IMG/VR virus record: IMGVR_UViG_3300035698_011890
Coordinates: 1-24,387 of that record
Length of the DNA: 24,387 nt
Direction: 5' to 3' (one strand)
DNA from: a virus
Of this stretch, positions 23,950 through 24,387 are shown piece by piece (position 1 is the first letter of the stretch; each line of letters begins with the position of its first letter). The translations under genes were made by a program, and so were the position numbers. Below the pieces are notes generated by a model. The model did no database searches. It had not been told where the DNA came from and was given only the letters and a program-made list of their open reading frames with translations.

Positions 23950-24213
23950 TTATGGATGAAACTCCAATGTTGCGGAAATCACACCCGCTTTTAATTTACC
24001 GTAAAATTCGGAGCAATTCCGTAAATGTTTATGCAAAGGGCAATCAACAATACGTTCCAGATAAAATGCTCCACAGGTTTGAACCGAGATCACCTCCCCG
24101 CAATGCTTGCATGTGAAATCATCAAAGGGTGTGCTATCGGTATCCCCCTTCGGCGGTGGCCACATATCTGATCCGAGTTTAACTGTGAAATGACTATCGG
24201 CTGCTTCGTTCAT
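23950..24213 (-). CDS. Small Cys/His zinc-ribbon-like protein
   Basis: This 87-aa protein is unrecognised. ATG 24213 is chosen because CGGAGG lies well placed upstream; an earlier in-frame start 13 codons before lies inside the preceding frame without a site. It carries FTCKHCGEVI, then CGAFY, VDCPLHKHLRNCSE, so four to six Cys and two His could bind zinc. CKHCGE resembles one knuckle of a zinc ribbon. The ATG overlaps the preceding stop (ATGA), consistent with an operon. Function unknown. Confidence 0.6.
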   Translation of the reverse strand: MNEAADSHFTVKLGSDMWPPPKGDTDSTPFDDFTCKHCGEVISVQTCGAFYLERIVDCPLHKHLRNCSEFYGKLKAGVISATLEFHP

Positions 24214-24386
24214 AGATTCCTCCGTAATACGAAAATGGGTTGATGAATGCATTTATCGGTTCTTCGATACATCTTATGGTAATCGAGACCGATGGTTTCC
24301 ACCACATCCCATTTAGCCAATAATAGATGTAACCGTTCAACTTTAAATTTTTTAGAAAGACCAATTACCAGATCAGGATCAAACCA
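24210..24386 (-). CDS. Partial reading frame at right edge, possible chimeric join
   Basis: An open frame runs from the right edge to a TGA at 24210, whose bases overlap the next ATG. Its first 18 residues (WFDPDLVIGLSKKFKVER) are identical to the methyltransferase-like protein at its residues 7-24, because the DNA is the 57-base repeat. The following 40 residues (starting LHLLLAKWDVVETIGLDYHK and ending FVLRRNL) do not resemble that protein and look like the true C-terminus of another enzyme, possibly a second methyltransferase or related enzyme. The start is outside the window. The join may be an assembly artefact, so only the 40-residue end should be trusted. Confidence 0.5.
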   Translation of the reverse strand, partial: WFDPDLVIGLSKKFKVERLHLLLAKWDVVETIGLDYHKMYRRTDKCIHQPIFVLRRNL

Positions 24387-24387
24387 A
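24331..24387. repeat. 57-base direct repeat, edge copy
   Basis: The last 57 bases of the window repeat 23862-23918 exactly. A repeat that ends precisely at the sequence end suggests an assembly graph overlap, though a true duplicated gene segment is also possible. Confidence 0.97.

Noticed and set aside
23862-24387. 57-base repeats as phage terminal repeats or att sites
   Set aside because: One copy is internal to a coding gene rather than at the other end, and no integrase or att-like context is visible.
1-24387. CRISPR arrays, tRNA, rRNA, insertion sequences and restriction-modification or toxin-antitoxin pairs
   Set aside because: I searched by eye on both strands and found no regular spaced repeats, cloverleaf candidates, transposase motifs or recognisable defence pairs.

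Overview
This window is part of the structural (late) region of a tailed double-stranded DNA bacteriophage. Every credible gene lies on the minus strand, so transcription runs from high to low coordinates. Genes are tightly packed, with frequent 1- to 4-base stop/start overlaps and clear Shine-Dalgarno sites. One tail-tube gene, a 1694-codon tape measure, a tail terminator and no sheath gene indicate a long non-contractile tail (siphovirus type). A Sec signal peptide and bacterial-type ribosome binding sites fit a bacterial host, which I cannot name. Terminase, portal, lysis and replication genes are absent; terminase and portal would be expected just beyond the right edge.

Right to left: (1) 24387-21814 is an accessory block. 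It holds a truncated reading frame at the edge, a small Cys/His protein, a SAM methyltransferase-like protein, a sulfotransferase-like protein and four small proteins, several with CxxC motifs. (2) 21755-16291 is the head block: a MuF-type head protein fused to a C-terminal zinc-metallopeptidase-like domain, a small protein, a leader with a candidate promoter, a scaffold-like protein, the major capsid protein and two tandem paralogous small proteins that may be capsid decorations. (3) 16234-13111 is the connector block: a Pro/Glu/Asp-repeat protein, a protein with a signal peptide, then adaptor, stopper, gp10-like and terminator-like proteins. (4) 13101-11920 is a GT2 glycosyltransferase inserted between terminator and tail tube. 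(5) 11897-25 is the tail block: tail tube, a tail-assembly chaperone with a programmed -1 frameshift, the tape measure, three tail-tip proteins and a large LamG/SPRY-like tail fibre.

The most notable observations are: a textbook -1 frameshift signal (A AAA AAC, 9-nt spacer, 7-bp hairpin) creating a G/GT-like chaperone pair; the MuF-zincin fusion in a module with no separate prohead protease; three modification enzymes (glycosyltransferase, sulfotransferase, methyltransferase) in the virion operon, which may modify virion or host-surface molecules; a predicted exported protein among connector genes; and a tail-fibre gene about ten-fold richer in AGCT than the rest of the window. The right edge carries a 57-bp direct copy of an internal sequence and may be an assembly junction. 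No stretch longer than 300 bases lacks a gene; the longest (19295-19552) holds the candidate promoter and leader.
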